A stretch of 64,000 nt of DNA, taken from positions 5,022,001 through 5,086,000 of the forward strand of contig OY725490.1 of assembly GCA_963281255.1 (NCBI GenBank), given 5' to 3'. Both the position numbers and the translations under genes were made by a program. The notes beneath the pieces were generated by a model. It saw nothing but the letters and a program-made list of their open reading frames with translations. It did not search any database and was not told the origin of the DNA. The stretch comes from Aphrocallistes beatrix (Eukaryota; Porifera; Hexactinellida; Sceptrulophora; Aphrocallistidae). This document shows, one piece after another, positions 34,618 through 46,113 of the stretch (positions are counted from its first letter, which is position 1; every line of letters begins with the position of its first letter).

Positions 34618-36135
34618 CTATATATTCTCCATCCAATTCAATGCATTTATGAATGCGTGCTGGCATTCCGTCAGCCAATCTCTCCAAAATATCTGGCTCG
34701 ATTGATGACCAAGCATTTTGTAGTTGAATTTTAGCTGGTCCAGATTAGTTGAAGGATACATTTCATCAAGTTTATTTTGCAAAATCGACCACAGATTCTC
34801 AATAGGATTGAGATCGGGAGAATTCCCCGGCCACTGCTGTTTCTCCCGAAAAGCGTTTAACCGATGTCTACACCATTCTTGAGTTATTTTCGCGGTGTGG
34901 GCTGGAGCTCCATCATGCATGAAGACTGCTTTTGACATATCGGGCAACATTTTCTTTATTAGAACCGACCCATTACTAGCAGATCTTTTCATTGCAGTAA
35001 GACATGGTTTTTCTAGAATTTCATCTACATAGTACGCTGCATTTATTGATTGCTTCGGGGGAAAGAAGTGAAGTTCTGACAGTGCTTGAAAGCTCATGAT
35101 CCCCCAAACCATTAATTTCGAAGGAAATTTAACAGTTTCGCGAGGAGGAATTTTGCTATTATCTCTGGCCCAGATACGATCGTTTTGTACATTAGATGGA
35201 TGATATAGCTCAAATGGGGACTCATCTGACCAGAGTATACGTCTCCAGTCTTCAATAGACCAATCTACCTTAGTTTTGCAAAATTTTGCTCTGTTATCCT
35301 TCTGTTTGGCGGTCAATTTTGGGCATTTTCGTCGCTTGTAAGGGTAAACAGCTAAGTCTTTAGTCAGATACCGATGAACTGTGTCTTTTGAAACAGGATT
35401 GCCCATGCTGGTAAGTTTCTTTGCCAAATTCCTTGTTGACTTGCGACGTTTACCCAAAGATTTCGAAATGACAATCTTAGAGACCCTATCGAGCTTTTTT
35501 GGATGTCCATTCGATGCTGAAGCGTCTGGTTCCCCTGGTATCTTGACCACCATCTTTGAATGGTTCTGATATCTTTCTCCAACATGTTAGCAACACTTAG
35601 CTGTGTCTTACCACTTAGTAACATGACTATTGCCCTGTTAGTCCAGGGTTGCCGTGGGAATGGAATTTCAATACCCATCCCCATCCCATTCCCACAGGAT
35701 TTCTGTGGGAATACCCACAAAAACCCACAGAACCCACAGGAAACCTCACAAAAAACCCACAGAAACCCACAAGAAAACGGGCTTGCCTAATTTTCGGGAC
35801 GGGATGGGACCGTCCCGGAAAATCTAGATACCTCATTTCCGGGACGGGACAGCATCCCGTCCGGGGAATTAGGCATTTTGACTCGTCCCGTCCCGGAAAT
35901 TAGGTACCTGATGGTTCCGTCCCGTCCCGAAAATTAGGCATGCCCCAAGAAAACCCACAGAACCTACAGAAAACCCACAAAAACCCACAGAACCCACATG
36001 TGGGAATACCCATAGGCTTAAAGTCATTCCCATTCCCATCCCATATGGGAATACCCATGGGAAAACCCACAGATTCCCATCCCCTCGGCAACCCTGCCTG
36101 TTACGGACTTCAAGTTTGTCTATTTGGACATCCAT
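34618..36135 (-). pseudogene. Tc1-like transposase, DD37E, interrupted
   Basis: Minus strand. The start segment MDVQIDKLEVRN lies near 36135, beyond the hAT MITE, and parallels MDVNDHGLELRS of the 7204-8274 protein. After the MITE come RAIVMLLSGKTQLSVANML (helix-turn-helix) and then, after a frame change near 35540, a 311-residue open frame. That frame holds LWSDESPFE (first aspartate), FMHDGAPAHTAK (second) and PDLNPIENLW (glutamate, 37 residues after the second). All three acidic residues are kept. The MITE and the frame change make this copy dead, though its ends are perfect and could still be mobilised by a related enzyme. Confidence 0.85.
35642..36096. repeat. hAT-type MITE with GGGACGGG and AACCCACAG tandem units
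   Basis: Ends (TC)CAGGGTTGCCGTGGG / CCCCTCGGCAACCCTG. The flanks CCTGTTAG (35634-35641) and CCTGTTAC (36097-36104) form a near-perfect 8-bp duplication, the hAT hallmark. The body is made of inverted arrays of CCCACAGAA and CCGTCCCG units. It interrupts the transposase near its twelfth codon. Confidence 0.75.
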
Positions 36136-36379
36136 TCTCAAAGAAATAACAAGTAGATATTTTTTAAATGGAAGTTTTCCAAATTATTATAATATTTTGT
36201 GTTTTTGTTGTTTAAACTTAATTTATGGTCAAATAATATGATCTAACTTGCTTTCAGTAAACTCTGATGGAAGGTAATATAAATAAACTCACTTTTACGA
36301 TTTCGTGCAATACGGCAATAATTTTGAGACACCCTGTAATGTGTGTCTGAAAACAAGAGATTGATTAGTCGTAGCAGCG

Positions 36380-37147
36380 ACTAGTTCTCATCAAACTTCC
36401 ATACTATCTTTCAAGAGCTGGAGTACTGAAGATATAGATCCGTGGTGATAATTACCGATTTGATCGGCAAATTGATCGAAACGGTGTCTATGAGAAACTA
36501 GGAGGCTAGTTCCATCATGAAGGTTCTGGAGCATGATTGTTCCTGAAACATGGATATCCTCTGGCCTTGCTCTTTGATCAAGGGGGAGAGTGAAAGGAGC
36601 CTTGATTAATGAACTATGGAAAAAGTTGAGCATCTCTAAGCTTCTCTCTGCACCGTACCCACCTACAAGGTGACGACGGCCAGACCGAGAGAAGCATCGA
36701 AACATTTAAACAGTTATGCGCTGTTTATTAAAAAATAGATGCCTTTGTGAGACTGACTGACCATCGTCGATAAAGGTGGTCGCATTTACCTGTAACTCGT
36801 ACGTTAATGCAAATACTGGATTTTCTGATAATGAAAGTATATATGGAACTTCTCTATGATAACGGACGGATATAATTTTCCCCTTCAGTAAACCACATGA
36901 ATTCACCGATTTGCGAAACTACTCTCTGCATGCAGAAAAGGCAATGAAGGAAATGTTCGAGGCATCACATAAGAATGTAGTGAGTTCCCAACAAATAACG
37001 GAATACAACTATAATCCTGGATGCCCTACAGTCCAATATTGGAATGCTGAAGAGTCACAGGGACAAAATGAGGCAGCTGTGAGAGTGAATAGTCTGGTCA
37101 GGAAATTTTCTCCAATCAGAAAAAAATCAGATAGGTTCGGGGAGTAG
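36380..37147 (+). pseudogene. Possible fossil of a negative-strand RNA virus nucleoprotein
   Basis: A stretch with coding-like composition, read on the + strand in several pieces. The last piece (36911-37147) is open and contains NAEESQGQNEAAVRVNSLV. Both composition and the order of helices recall nucleoproteins of rhabdo-/chuvirus-like mononegaviruses, which often leave copies in arthropod genomes. It is broken in several places. The family call is from memory of the protein style and is weak. It lies in the large LRR intron, next to the Tc1 element. Confidence 0.3.
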
Positions 37148-38066
37148 AGTTAATTGGATTTTTTTCAAGATGGGATTGATGTTCCATAGCTATAGGTCTA
37201 GACTAAGATATTTATTCATCGTAGAGGTATTAATAAATTTGGCATTACTTCTCGACTCTATATAATATCGTGTCTTGGCTGGTGCAGACACGAACAGATA
37301 GTTACCTTGTTATTAGTAATAGGTTGAGGTCAGTTATTTATAGTACGCATTTATTATTGAGATTGTGTATTCTGAAAAACGATTTTTTCTTACAGAACAC
37401 ATTTAAAATGCTATAATATAAACTTTTGGCTCTTCTTTCTGGTGATATGTTCTAAATTATTAGCTAGACAGTGGTTTAATATTTGTAATATCTTTTCTTG
37501 ACAAAATCATCAAAATTTTCTATGAGAATTTGACCATAATTACCCTTGGTTTAAATACAATTTTATTTGAAATCTGGATTAGGCACCTAACTTTTATAGA
37601 TGTTTTTACAATTTGTATTTTCTTTCAAAATCCCGAATTGCATTTTTGGAGGCTTATTTGACAGAAAAGCTCTATAAGATTGCTAATTTGATTTGGAAAA
37701 CGTGTCAGGTTTGTTGAATGTAAAGGATAAGACGTACTTCGGCTTAGTAGGTATACATTTCTCTGGACCAAAATTCATTTATTATCTAAATTCCTATGTA
37801 ATATCAACTCGGTACGTATACTTACGGATAGTACGTATTTTATCTGCTTCCCGGAAGGGTACGTACTAATTCTGGGAGCATATTAATTCCAAAATCGAAG
37901 GATATGAATTCATGTTTCCTAAATATTCAGATTTGAGATAATAGTACAAAAACAACTAAATACTTTATATAAACAAAGCAATAACATAGAAAATTTATTT
38001 ATCAGGGGAAATATGATTTCACTTTTTAGATCTGAAGATTCCAGTAGTTTCATGCGCGAGGAAGAT
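37148..38066. other. No gene recognised
   Basis: AT-rich; no repeat or frame supported. Confidence 0.3.
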
Positions 38067-39075
38067 CGATCATGGCAGGGACACCTATATAAACGGACGA
38101 ACACTCTCATATCACGGTAAAATTCTATTTAGCCTAATTCAATCTGCCATAACTTCTGTTCTACTTGGAATTTCTGCATAGTCTTGGTGTCTAAAAGCAA
38201 GGAATTCTTTAAAAGAATTATTCTATGCTCTTCAATTTCTAGTTTGCGACCATTCAACTTCATTTTCTGTTATATTTTGTAAATTTCTCAAAATTTTTCA
38301 AAATTCACCGATTTTTAGTAGATTGTTAACTTGTATATGACATGTTTCTTGGAGGCACAATTACATATATTCACTTTTCATTCCGGAGTTTCTAAGCATT
38401 GTAATTGTTGAATCCGAGTGGTAGGAATCCTAAAAATAATCAAATCATAGACTACTTAATAGTATGGACTGTCGACTCTCCTACTCGGGTCTTTAAAATT
38501 GGGTCCATTGTTATTATTGATATCTCGCTATCCACTCAAGTTTGACATGGGAAATGTATTATTGTTAAATAAGAAGTCATATTTTTGGAATTCACTGGTC
38601 ATGTTGGCTGACCTCAACTATGTGTGGAATCTGAGTTATGTGGTTTTCACTCCTGTTTTTCACAGATTTAAGATACATTTTGGCGATATGCTATTAATAT
38701 GTGATTTAAGTAGTCTATGATTTGATTATTTTTAGGATTCCTACGACTCGGATTACAATGCTTAGAAACTCCGGAATGAAAAGTGAATATATGCAATTAT
38801 GCCTCCAAGAAACATGTCATATACAAGTTCATAATCTACTAAAATCAGTGAATTTGAAAAATTTACAAAATATAACAGAAAATGACGTTGAATCGTCTCA
38901 AACTGGAAATTGAAGAGCATAGAAAAATTCTTTGAAAGAATTCCTTGCTTTTAGACACCAAGACTATGCAGAAATTCTAAGTAGAACAGAAGTTATGGCA
39001 GATCGAATTAGGTCAATTTGATTTCTACCGTGACATAAGAGTGTCACGTCCGTTTATATTGGTGTCCGTGATCAT
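38067..39075. repeat. Foldback with P-element-like centre
   Basis: The arms 38067-38459 and 38706-39075 are inverted copies (e.g. GTTCTACTTGGAATTTCTGC / GCAGAAATTCTAAGTAGAAC). The 246-bp centre shares words and their order with the terminal repeats of the P-superfamily element at 50551-53574 (GACATGGGAA, GAGTTATGTGGTTTTCAC). It is probably a non-autonomous relative. Confidence 0.65.
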
Positions 39076-39577
39076 TATTTTCATAATATAAAAATTATCA
39101 TAACATGCGGAATAAATATCGACATTTTTGGAAATCACAGCAAATATCTATCACAGTTTAGGATATTTTCTAATATACTACTTAATTTAGTTGTGATTTA
39201 TGTTTGTCGATATCATTTATTTGTTTTGATATTTTAGTATTTGTTTAAAGGACTCAGCAAAATATAGTAGTTAGAATTAGATGAATAATTGACTTTAGCA
39301 CAAAATGACAATTAAACATTGTAATTTCGCTCTTAAAATTCACAATTTTATACTTGCCTTGTTTAAAGTATTAGCTTAATTAATAATTAAGACTCTTTGT
39401 TAGGATTAAACTCAAGTATAATTATATTATATCAACATCAAAGTTTTTTCTTGATAAATCTGACTAATTTTTCAGAGCCTAAATCTTGGTGAATCCTTTA
39501 AAAATTAGTCCAAAATTTCAACTAAATAGCTTAGATATTTGCATTACTAAATTCAGTACTAAGGGTTTTAACTTTGA

Positions 39578-39900
39578 AAGCGCGCTTCGCTTGGTTGGGC
39601 TGCGCGATTGGCGGGCATATTGTGTCCACCAGAGTCGCCGCTTGGGTGCCAAGGCTCATATTGATTAAGTATAAGGTAGATAACATCTCGAAATACGTAT
39701 GTCTTACTGCAGTAATCGATATCATTCGAAAAATTACCAAATCTGTCAAATTTTTAATTTTTGATCCGCAATGATAGCGTCATAACAGAATGATAAGTAT
39801 ATTTTTTAATGAGAGTTTTATCATATTTGACATATATTAAATACACATTCTATTAAAATTTCAGCTTTCTATCACCTAAAATGACTGAGTTTATATTCAG
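39578..39900 (-). repeat. HT-family copy, reversed, truncated
   Basis: Diverged tail (GAAAGCGCGCTTCGCTTGGT ..) then interior to about 39900. The hairpin in the tail is worn. The start block is missing. Confidence 0.6.
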
Positions 39901-39904
39901 TAAC

Positions 39905-40030
39905 AGTTACACTAAAACTAGCTCCAAATTCGTTTGCTGCACATTCAAATTACTCACTTTCAAAGCTTTAAACATAATTACTCGACTTCAAGATTTAATA
40001 ATTTCAGCATTTGCTACCCTATGCCACATG
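39905..40030. repeat. Fragment of the 28509-type MITE
   Basis: Shares CATTCAAATTAC(T/C)CACTTT and TTTCAGCATTTGCT..CCTATGCCACATGTC with 28643-28740. Truncated; followed by a TA tract. Confidence 0.55.
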
Positions 40031-40727
40031 TCTATATATATATATATATAGCTGGTGTTGGGTCGGGCGGGTTTGTGAATAGGAGTAGGAAATGGGAAAT
40101 TTCCTACTCTTATTCTCAAACCCTCCGGAAGTGGTTTCTTGTCGGGTAGTTTAGGGAAATCGAATAGGTCAGTGGTAGCTGATACTATTTCAGATGGGTT
40201 GTGGCCAGCGCGTATTATAGCAGGAAAGTATCTAATAAAATAGTTAATCGAGTTTACATTAATTGAAAAATTTGGAGAATTTGGTGACCCCTTGTTTTGT
40301 TCCCCTATCAGTCCCATCAGTCAAAATAAACATAAATCAAAACTCTGCATCTTTATTTAGTGGGATTTTTTGAATGCAGAATTGTCCGAATTATTCAGAC
40401 GGTCCCAAATTTTTAAGCTTGCATTAAAAAATTGCCCTAATATGCCAAAGTAACATGGGCTTAATTTTGGTCAGGAGACCCCCAAGAATTCAAAACCGCC
40501 TAAAAATTCCATACTTCACATTTTTCGGTAGACTCTCCGTGGTCCTGGACTATATAGTGGATTTTCTTTTTGAGATTCCAATAAACATCTATACCGATAT
40601 AAAATATTAAATCCTTTCATATTTCAAAGAGGTGAAGTCAGCGAATAGTTGAGATGTTATTCAAGAACGGCAAACTATTTCGCAAACTTCTAAGGTTGTC
40701 TGTAAATAATGTATCTCCATCTTTTAG

Positions 40728-40908
40728 ATTTGATGTCGACAATGCGGGAATTGTGCAAACAAAAGACATTCACAAATCTTTAAAGGCTATGTTAACCCCT
40801 CTAACTGCTGTGGAAATATCTGATATAATTAAATCGATGGATAGATCTTTGGCAGGAACTATTGAATATTTCACATTTTTGAAAACATTAGAAACTCACG
40901 AAATTTAA
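40728..40908 (+). CDS. LRR protein (LRRC74-like), last exon with EF-hand-like tail
   Basis: The acceptor is CATCTTTTAG (to 40727). The first base completes the split arginine codon from 19749, then FDVDNAGIVQTKDIHKSLKA follows. The loop DVDNAGIVQTKD has the spacing of an EF-hand but only some of the usual oxygen donors (D, D, N, then A and V), so calcium binding is doubtful. A second, weaker unit (IKSMDRSLAGTIEYFTFLKT) follows, and the stop is at 40906-40908. LRRC74-type proteins end in such an EF-hand pair. A frame begins further upstream (40654), but that part is intron read-through. Confidence 0.75.
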
Positions 40909-41073
40909 ATTGATTAGATTACATATCTATAATTTTGTTCCAATAATGTATGTTTGGTGATATTTGCTTATACCAATCGTTACCTTTTCTCATACATTGA
41001 AAAATTGATTCGGGCATTGGTTAATTACCAAATTGCTAATTGCTAAATCTGGACAATATACGGAATTCCTATA

Positions 41074-41079
41074 AATAAA
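41074..41079 (+). promoter_or_regulatory. Candidate poly(A) signal of the LRR gene
   Basis: AATAAA 166 bases after the LRR stop codon. In AT-rich DNA such hexamers are common, so support is positional only. Confidence 0.35.
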
Positions 41080-41280
41080 GGATCAACCCGAAGGCGATTT
41101 ACTAAAATCCGTTTCGAACCCAATAGTATTTAACTATTAGATGCACTGCCAGGCAAAAATTACTGAAATTGTATATTTTTATCTTCTTTTTATCTAATTT
41201 GAGACTCATTCACATTAATAATAGTGCAAACATTGACATATTGAATAAAAACTTAGTCCTGAAAAGCATATTCATAACCT

Positions 41281-41700
41281 ACAAGCGCGCTTCGCTTGCT
41301 TCCGCTGCGCAGCTTGCGGATACTGCGTGTCTGCAGAGTCGCCTTGTAGGCTATCTAGCAGACTGCTGATTGTTTTATTATTCACTACCAAAAACGTCAT
41401 TCATCACGGTAATCATGCATTCAGAACTATGGAAGAAAAGTTAAGTCTATTATAAAAGATTTCGAAATCTACACACCTAAAATCCCATGTCAACCATTGG
41501 AAGATAGTTTCTAGTCTATTTTTAGAATTTGTTTACTTTATGTAACTATTGTAAACAAAAGTAAACAATTAATTTATCATATATATTCTAAAATATTATA
41601 TTGGAACTCTACACTACTACTAAAGACCCCGTCAACCGTTGGAAGCTATCTCCATCACATTTTTCAAAATTCGTCAAATGATGTGAAAATATGTTATAAA
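41281..41700 (-). repeat. HT-family variant (second tail type)
   Basis: The tail is reversed (ACAAGCGCGCTTCGCTTGCT) but the hairpin differs (GCGGATACTGCGTGTCTGC). The attached interior (GAATTTGTTTACTTTAT .. AATTTATCATAT) is unlike standard HT but matches that at about 50225-50370. This defines a subfamily with a shared tail and a different body. Confidence 0.5.
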
Positions 41701-42216
41701 GGTGTGAAAACATGCACATAATCTTTGTACTGCTAGTCATTTTAATAAAATTAAGATATTTAACATACTTTGCAGCTTTGAAGTATTAATAACAATGACA
41801 GTCTACTGTAGTGTCCTAACAGTGATTTCTATTGTGATAGTGAAGTAATACTATATATTGTATACTAGAAAAGGTGTTAACAATTGTTATCCATTTTTGG
41901 ATCATAAAGAATTAGAGGACCTAAAGTGTTACCAAAAAAGAACCCCCATACCAATTTGATCAATCATCCCCTCGTACGTATGATTCAATGCAATTAAGAT
42001 CCTGTCTTTGGTTACTCATCATCGATACTTTTAAACTACCGTCAAATTAAATAAATTAAACCTGGATTCATCTGAACAGATTACAGAACCCAATCATTTT
42101 CGGGGAAAAGTTTTGTTCTATAAAAACAATTCCGGTTGTTCTTGTTTGTGATTACGGGCTTTCTAGCAGTCATGCTGGGTCCAAATAGTATATCCTTGTT
42201 TCGCCTCAATGTTCTA

Positions 42217-42656
42217 CACTGCTGGACAAAAGCAATCGTACGTCTCAAGCATAGGCGTAACTACTTTGATTTTTCATGGTTAGCTGGTGTTGCGAGATTT
42301 GTAAACAAATATCAAACTAATGAGGGATGAATTGTTATGTTATTAAGTTACAGCACACCAAACCAAGGTTAAATTATCGACCTGTGCCACCATGTACCAC
42401 TTTTCTAGAGTCTCAACCACTGTAGCAGGTGGTGATAGGTGACACAGGGTAGCACAGGATGACAAATTTCGGCATAGTTAAAACTTAATTGATTTGAAAA
42501 CTCTAAAATAGGTAATTCAAATGCGTAGAATACGAATCTGAAATCAAATATACTGTATCTCGTCTAGTTTAACTGCATGACAGTTCAGTAATAGACGCAT
42601 TTAGTACTATTTAATGGGAAATATTGAGGTGTACGAATACTTTTGGTAGGGTAGTG
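42217..42656. repeat. Tc1-type MITE, relative of 28509
   Basis: Left CACTGCTGGACAAAAGCAAT; right complement CACTACCCTACCAAAAGTAT; TA flanks. More diverged than the 28509 copy. Confidence 0.6.
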
Positions 42657-43646
42657 TAGTGTACGTACTTATTCACTCCCATTCATATTTGTGTTATTTT
42701 AGTTTCGAATATTATTGAAATGATGATACTGAAGACCAATAAATAAATCTGCGATGCAAAGTCATGTCAGATTGAGATTTGAAATATTTATAGTTGCATA
42801 ATAAACACCAATGTTAGTTTCATTAATCATGTCACCTCTATCTCAGCTGAATTTATTCAGGGATATAATGGTCATTTTGAAAATCACGAAACAGACTTTG
42901 TCATTATTTGCTGATAGATCATGAGGCGTTATATGATGAAGTTACGGTAATATTAGAGAAACATTCATAATAAAATTTTTATCATATCTCTTTTCATTCG
43001 TGAGTCAGGCGCCATTTTAGTATAATAAATGCAAATTTCCATTTTATCTAGTTTCATGTCAGTCAATATACTAATTTTGACTCTACTATATTTTGACTCT
43101 AGTACATTTGGTATTAGTATGGAGCCGATCTGTTGAATAGTTTTCAAGTTAAAATCAATAGAAGAAAATCACAATGCTGCTTAATCTTAATAGTTTAACC
43201 ATGGCCGACTCAACTTAAGGGATTTTTGGAGATCGAATGATAGATAGAAATTTATGTCATCATCACAAAAATCTCAAGTCATTATTGGTCCAGTCCCTGA
43301 CTATGATCCCGCTTTCATTGTTTCAGGCAGAAATTTTAACACTTGATTCAAGTTCCCGGGTATTTAAAAAAGATAAAAACTTCTAGAAACCTGGGAGCGA
43401 ATGTGTGGGACCCATTTTCGAAGGAGGCTCTGAAACAGACGAATTTAATATTTCCCGAAACTTTACTTTGATTTCACATATTTTTATTCCAGTTTTTATT
43501 TTTAAATGGTGTATATTGGGAAGCTAAAGATAACTATTGGATATTTGCATATTATTTTTGCGATTTATGAATTTTAATATTTATACTTTGATTAGGACAT
43601 ATTTCTATTATTTTGAGGTTATATTTCCACCTCAAGACTCCTTTAA
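42657..43646. other. No gene recognised
   Basis: AT-rich. Frames of about 60 codons only; no splice pattern followed. Confidence 0.3.
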
Positions 43647-45576
43647 GGATACGGCCCGTGAAAAATCCATAGGTTTGGCTTACAGTACATATCAAGAATA
43701 GAGATATATAAGATGTTAAGCGTGGGCAGGTAGTGCAATTAAAAAATATTGAGACATGCCAAACCGTTTTTGGTTCGCATTTCTAGTTTTTGAGTTAGAG
43801 CGTCTCAAAGTCGTTTTTTTTTTCGTTTTTTCCTAGCACATCTTAATGGTAAGCCCTCCTCCACTCTGTGATTTTTTTGAAACACATGTTTGGATCAAAT
43901 GCTTCGAAAATTTATTCATATACGCGTATAGTCTATAAAATTTGCAATCGCTTAAAACCAAAAGAAAGTTAAAATAACAAAAATTGTTATTTTTATAGGG
44001 GTTTGAAAAAATTTGCCAAAAACGGCGAAAATAGTACGATTTTCTTTGGAAATCACCAATAAAATCACAAATTTATAAGAATACGAAAATCGAGTGGTCC
44101 TACGCTCATCGCCTAATGATATGGAACAACTAAAATTTACTACCTCTATCTCAAAGCAATTTTGAGTTAAAATTTTTGAAAGACGGTCAATTTTTGAATT
44201 TTAAAGTCCCGAAATATAGGGATTTGAAGTTTTGATGTTAAGAACGATGTAAAATGAGCTATTAACGATAAATAAAAGCATCCATGGGAATTTAATCGCA
44301 TGTATACTAATGAATTAGATGTATTCCAACAGATTTTGGTGAAAATAGCAAAATTATGCAGAAAATTCACAAATTACCTTGAGGCCTCTAACCCCGAATA
44401 TTTTGAACCAATTAGGGAATATAATTAATATTCCTAGCACTACAAAGTATAATTCATCGGTTTAGAATGAATAAAGAGCTTCTAAAAAGTATATTAGGAA
44501 GTTAGAGCGAGAGTCTACGACTTTTAGTTTTCAAGTTAGGATTTTCGAAAAATGCTACGTCATCACGTGCTAAAAATTTGAAACTTAGCATTCCATTCCA
44601 TGTAGTACACTTATTATTTAAGAATCAGATATATACCGTCTTGAAAAGTATATTTGGAATTGAGAGCTAAGAATTTGGGTGTATATTTCCCGAGATATGG
44701 AGGAATCTGTTTTTGGACCATAAATGGGGGGCTTTGTCCGAATTTTGGAGATAAAAGCTTTGAACTTCGAAAATAATCATGTTGATTGCTTCAAATTTCT
44801 GTATACATTGCTAGTGACTATTGCATTGTTTTTTGTGTATAATAGCTACTTTTGGGAACTTATTTCATGACAAGATTCGCCATTTTCTAATATATTCAAA
44901 GTTCTCCATAGAATTTGTATTACAATAAAATCGATGATGAGTCAAGAAATATTTACTTTTTAACAAAGAGATGTTTGAGGAACCTATATATTATCATATA
45001 TATCCTTTCATTTAAGATTATAATAGATTATTTATCTTCAATAGTTTTTAAACATTGACATCGAGCACTTTCGGGGCCATAGAGAGGTTTGATGTCCGAA
45101 CTTTACGTACAATATACTATAACTTACGAACTAATGGTTGGATCTGAACAAATTTTTTTTAAAACTGTTCAGAATTCTTTTCTATATACAATAGCTAATA
45201 TCACAACGGCCATTTCCCGAGCATTTTAGAAATGAAGTCCCTCATAAAGATATTTTTGATTGGATTTTAAGTGCCTCTTTTTCTAAATTCATCTGTTTTA
45301 TAATATTTAAAGGGGCCAAAACCATTTTGAGGTTCATATAATTGAAAAAATATCAGATAAGTTAGAAAATAATTGATGAATGCGCCGCAAAACCACGAAT
45401 AACTTTCCGATTTTTAGTACGACTGAGCTTTAGGTGCTCAGTTCTAGAATATCAACATAAATACTGTCCAACAAGTGCGATTAGATGGTAGACTACTCAA
45501 TAATCCGATGGAATTAGCAATAAAAAATTTCACCATTTTTTTTTATGACAGGCGATGTTTTTCGAGGGCGGTATCC
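43647..45576 (-). mobile_element. piggyBac-like non-autonomous element, copy 2 (inverted)
   Basis: TTAA at 43643-43646 and 45577-45580. The ends GGATACGGCC / GGCGGTATCC match copy 1 in reverse. The whole 1.93 kb aligns by eye with 407-2977 minus the HT insertion (e.g. CGATTTTCTTTGGAAATCAC against the other strand). Frames such as 44167-44370 mirror 2284-2487 and are not genes. Confidence 0.7.
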
Positions 45577-45589
45577 TTAAGTAGGCACT

Positions 45590-45850
45590 GTAAGCATTCA
45601 ATCTTGGGTCCTGAAAATTGGATCCGCTGTGTACTAATGATATCTCATAATCTGCTCGAGTTAAATATGGGGAAATATATTGTTGTTAAATAGGAAATCG
45701 TATTTTGGAGTCCATTTGTCATGTTTCCATCCCTCAACCGCGTGTGGTATGTGAGTTATGTGTTCAATCTGGATTTTACAGATTTAAGGTACATTTTGGC
45801 GATATTATGACCCGTTTTACTCAAATTTTAAAGCGTTATTAATGTATGAT
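45590..45850 (+). repeat. P-element-like terminal fragment
   Basis: Words in the same order as the centre of the 38067 foldback (GATATCTCATAATCTGCTCG, ATTGTTGTTAAATAGGAA, TTTAAGGTACATTTTGGCGAT), which in turn resemble the P-superfamily ends at 50551. No coding remains. Confidence 0.5.
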
Positions 45851-46027
45851 ATCAGAGAAAATCAAGACGGTGACCGATTGGTTCGAAAACGCAGAAAATA
45901 TGATGAAATGTTACGTTCTAGCGTTGTTATGGAAACGCACTTTTGTCATTTGAGCCTAAATCATTAAACCGATATAGTTAGACATTCATATTTGAAATTA
46001 TTTGAAGCAATATATGTATACGTATAT

Positions 46028-46113
46028 ACAAGCGAGCTTCGCTTGCTTGCGCTGCGCGGCTTGCAGACACTGCGTGTCCGCAGATTTACCCATTGGGCGC
46101 TTGGGGATATTAG
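46028..46113 (-). repeat. HT-type tail (second tail type), split by a hAT MITE
   Basis: Reversed tail ACAAGCGAGCTTCGCTTGCT..GCTTGCAGACACTGCGTGTC. The flank GATATTAG is duplicated by the following MITE. Confidence 0.55.

Larger units (their letters stand above)
34537..36336 (-). mobile_element. Tc1/mariner element (DD37E group), with a hAT MITE inside
   Basis: Ends CAGGGTGTCTCAAAATTATT on both sides (26 bp perfect), TA at 34535-34536 and 36337-36338. 1800 bp, of which 455 bp is a hAT-type MITE at 35642-36096. Its own length of about 1345 bp matches the intact relative at 7006-8348. Confidence 0.88.
19750..40727 (+). other. LRR gene intron, about 21 kb of stacked transposons
   Basis: Starts GTTTGATATT and ends CATCTTTTAG, with phase-2 joining that restores an EF-hand loop. 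It contains HT copies, three pogo-type MITEs, mariner and Tc1 elements, a Ginger-like element, foldbacks and a possible viral fossil. All coding-looking frames inside belong to those elements. The exons on both sides still read clean, so the gene appears functional despite the load. Confidence 0.7.

Noticed and set aside
35560-36149. Glycine/proline-rich frames with GFCGF or NPQNP repeats
   Set aside because: They are translations of the tandem CCCACAGAA units of a hAT MITE, open on both strands by composition.
36391-36906. Minus-strand frames as genes
   Set aside because: The coding-like signal fits the + strand viral-type fossil better, and no domain is seen on the minus strand.
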